Shown: in pieces, positions 63,347 through 64,000 of the stretch
Position numbering within the stretch: the first letter of the stretch is position 1
Layout: each line of letters begins with the position of its first letter
NCBI GenBank assembly: GCA_016288775.1
Contig: JAEELG010000120.1
Span: forward strand, 1-64,000
DNA length: 64,000 nt
From: Bacteroidales bacterium
Lineage (GTDB): Bacteria > Bacteroidota > Bacteroidia > Bacteroidales > UBA932
Direction of reading: 5' to 3'
Notes under the pieces: generated by a model
The model's database searches: none
What the model saw: the letters and a program-made list of their open reading frames with translations, nothing else
What the model was told of the DNA's origin: nothing
Position numbers and translations under genes: made by a program

Positions 63347-63355
63347 GCAAAGATA
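63347..63355 (-). promoter_or_regulatory. TATCTTTGC -7 element for the small protein/dacB operon
   Basis: Exact TAnnTTTGC on the minus strand, 21 nt from the ATG at 63325. Confidence 0.55.
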
Positions 63356-63390
63356 CAACTATTTTTCAAATCCTTCGCCATCGCGGTTCA

Positions 63391-64000
63391 TCATTCCCAC
63401 TCGATCTCAATCTTGGTGATATAGATGGCTCCGTTGTTGGAACGGATGCCGACATAGGCATACTGATCCGCCGCCGCCGTGAAATCGATCGTGCCGGTCG
63501 CAGTCAGCGTACCGATCTTCGAGCCCTGATTGGCGTTTTCGCCCGTCGCATAGAGGTCGCCGGCGCCGGTGTAGGCCGTATTGTTGCCATACACGTCGAT
63601 GGGGTTCGAGCCGGACTCGACCGTAATCGTCACGGACTTGACCCGGCCGCCGGAGATCGTGGACACTATACCGGAGTTGCTGTTCTTGGAACGCAACTGG
63701 ATGCCACCGGAGCTGCTCTTCGCGCTATTGCCGGCATAGCGCGCGCTGGACGTCGCGGCGACATTCGAGAAGTCGGTATAGGTCGTGTTCGTAGCGGCGA
63801 GCAGGGCGGCCGTGATCGTATCCGTAGTCCCGGAAGAGTCGCCCGCAGCCCTCTGCGTGATGGTGATGGTGACATCAGCGCAGCCCTCGGCGCTCACCGT
63901 GGCCGTGTAAGTAGCAGCCGTGCTGCCCGTGTTGGCGGCGAAGGTGAGGGTCACCTCGGCATTGCCGTTGCCGGCAGTAGCGGACGGGGTGACGCCGGCT
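63391..64000 (-). CDS. C-terminal part of a BACON/Ig-type surface protein (5' end outside window)
   Basis: The frame is open to the window edge; about 203 residues are visible. The first part is the end of a BACON or Ig-like domain (TATVSAEGCADVTITITQRAAG). The remainder is a beta-sandwich rich in Ser, Thr and Gly (GRVKSVTITVESGSNPIDVYG, ending YVGIRSNNGAIYITKIEIEWE). This C-terminal module is common at the ends of Bacteroidota surface proteins. No enzyme part is visible in this fragment. Confidence 0.75.
   Translation of the reverse strand, partial: AGVTPSATAGNGNAEVTLTFAANTGSTAATYTATVSAEGCADVTITITQRAAGDSSGTTDTITAALLAATNTTYTDFSNVAATSSARYAGNSAKSSSGGIQLRSKNSNSGIVSTISGGRVKSVTITVESGSNPIDVYGNNTAYTGAGDLYATGENANQGSKIGTLTATGTIDFTAAADQYAYVGIRSNNGAIYITKIEIEWE

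Overview
The window is a chromosomal segment of a Bacteroidota bacterium, most likely order Bacteroidales; genus cannot be set from the sequence. The evidence is a SusC/SusD pair under an ECF sigma/FecR relay, many BACON-domain lipoproteins, Oar-like TonB-dependent receptors, a homotypic NfnAB, and the Bacteroidota promoter form (TTG, about 20 nt, TAnnTTTG) ahead of many genes. Most of it is GC-rich and densely packed. An AT-richer accessory stretch runs from about 36.3 to 43.2 kb.

Layout. 0-11.7 kb: the 3' part of rpoC, xth on the opposite strand, a PPP-like phosphoesterase, a cysS-guaA-flippase operon, tRNA-Arg(TCT) placed 7 nt before a metallophosphoesterase gene, and a histidine phosphatase. 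11.7-25.2 kb (minus strand): ECF sigma, FecR, SusC with an STN signalling domain, SusD, a phosphodiester glycosidase lipoprotein, a GLUG beta-helix lipoprotein and a propeller-like lipoprotein. This is a utilization locus whose only recognisable enzyme is a phosphodiester glycosidase. 25.3-30.2 kb: an FAD oxidoreductase lipoprotein, a split chromate-type transporter, a second propeller-like lipoprotein, and divergently an SPFH protein behind a 15-codon ORF. 30.2-36.2 kb: a tightly overlapping operon of adenosine kinase, a small DUF6913-like protein, nfnA and nfnB, divergent from a small membrane exporter and gpmI.

36.2-43.5 kb is the accessory stretch: two tandem paralogous lipoproteins, a secreted EEP-family hydrolase, an AAA/DUF234 ATPase flanked by palindromes and by a 76-bp direct repeat that carries a broken copy of the EEP gene start, a TPR-membrane-HTH regulator, and a divergent lipoprotein. 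43.5-59.6 kb (minus strand): an M3 peptidase, then DUF5689 lipoprotein, TonB receptor, EEP nuclease, NUC1-type nuclease and an OB-fold lipoprotein in one run, preceded by an OB-fold-array lipoprotein and an Oar-like TonB receptor. This cluster looks like an extracellular nucleic-acid scavenging system and is the strongest candidate for something new. 59.7-64 kb: a compact SAM-II-type riboswitch directly before metK, then smpB, dacB (PBP4), a small helical protein, and the C-terminal part of another BACON-type surface protein cut by the window edge.

Function calls come from motifs read by eye. No database search was run, so domain names given for lipoproteins are tentative unless the motif is quoted.
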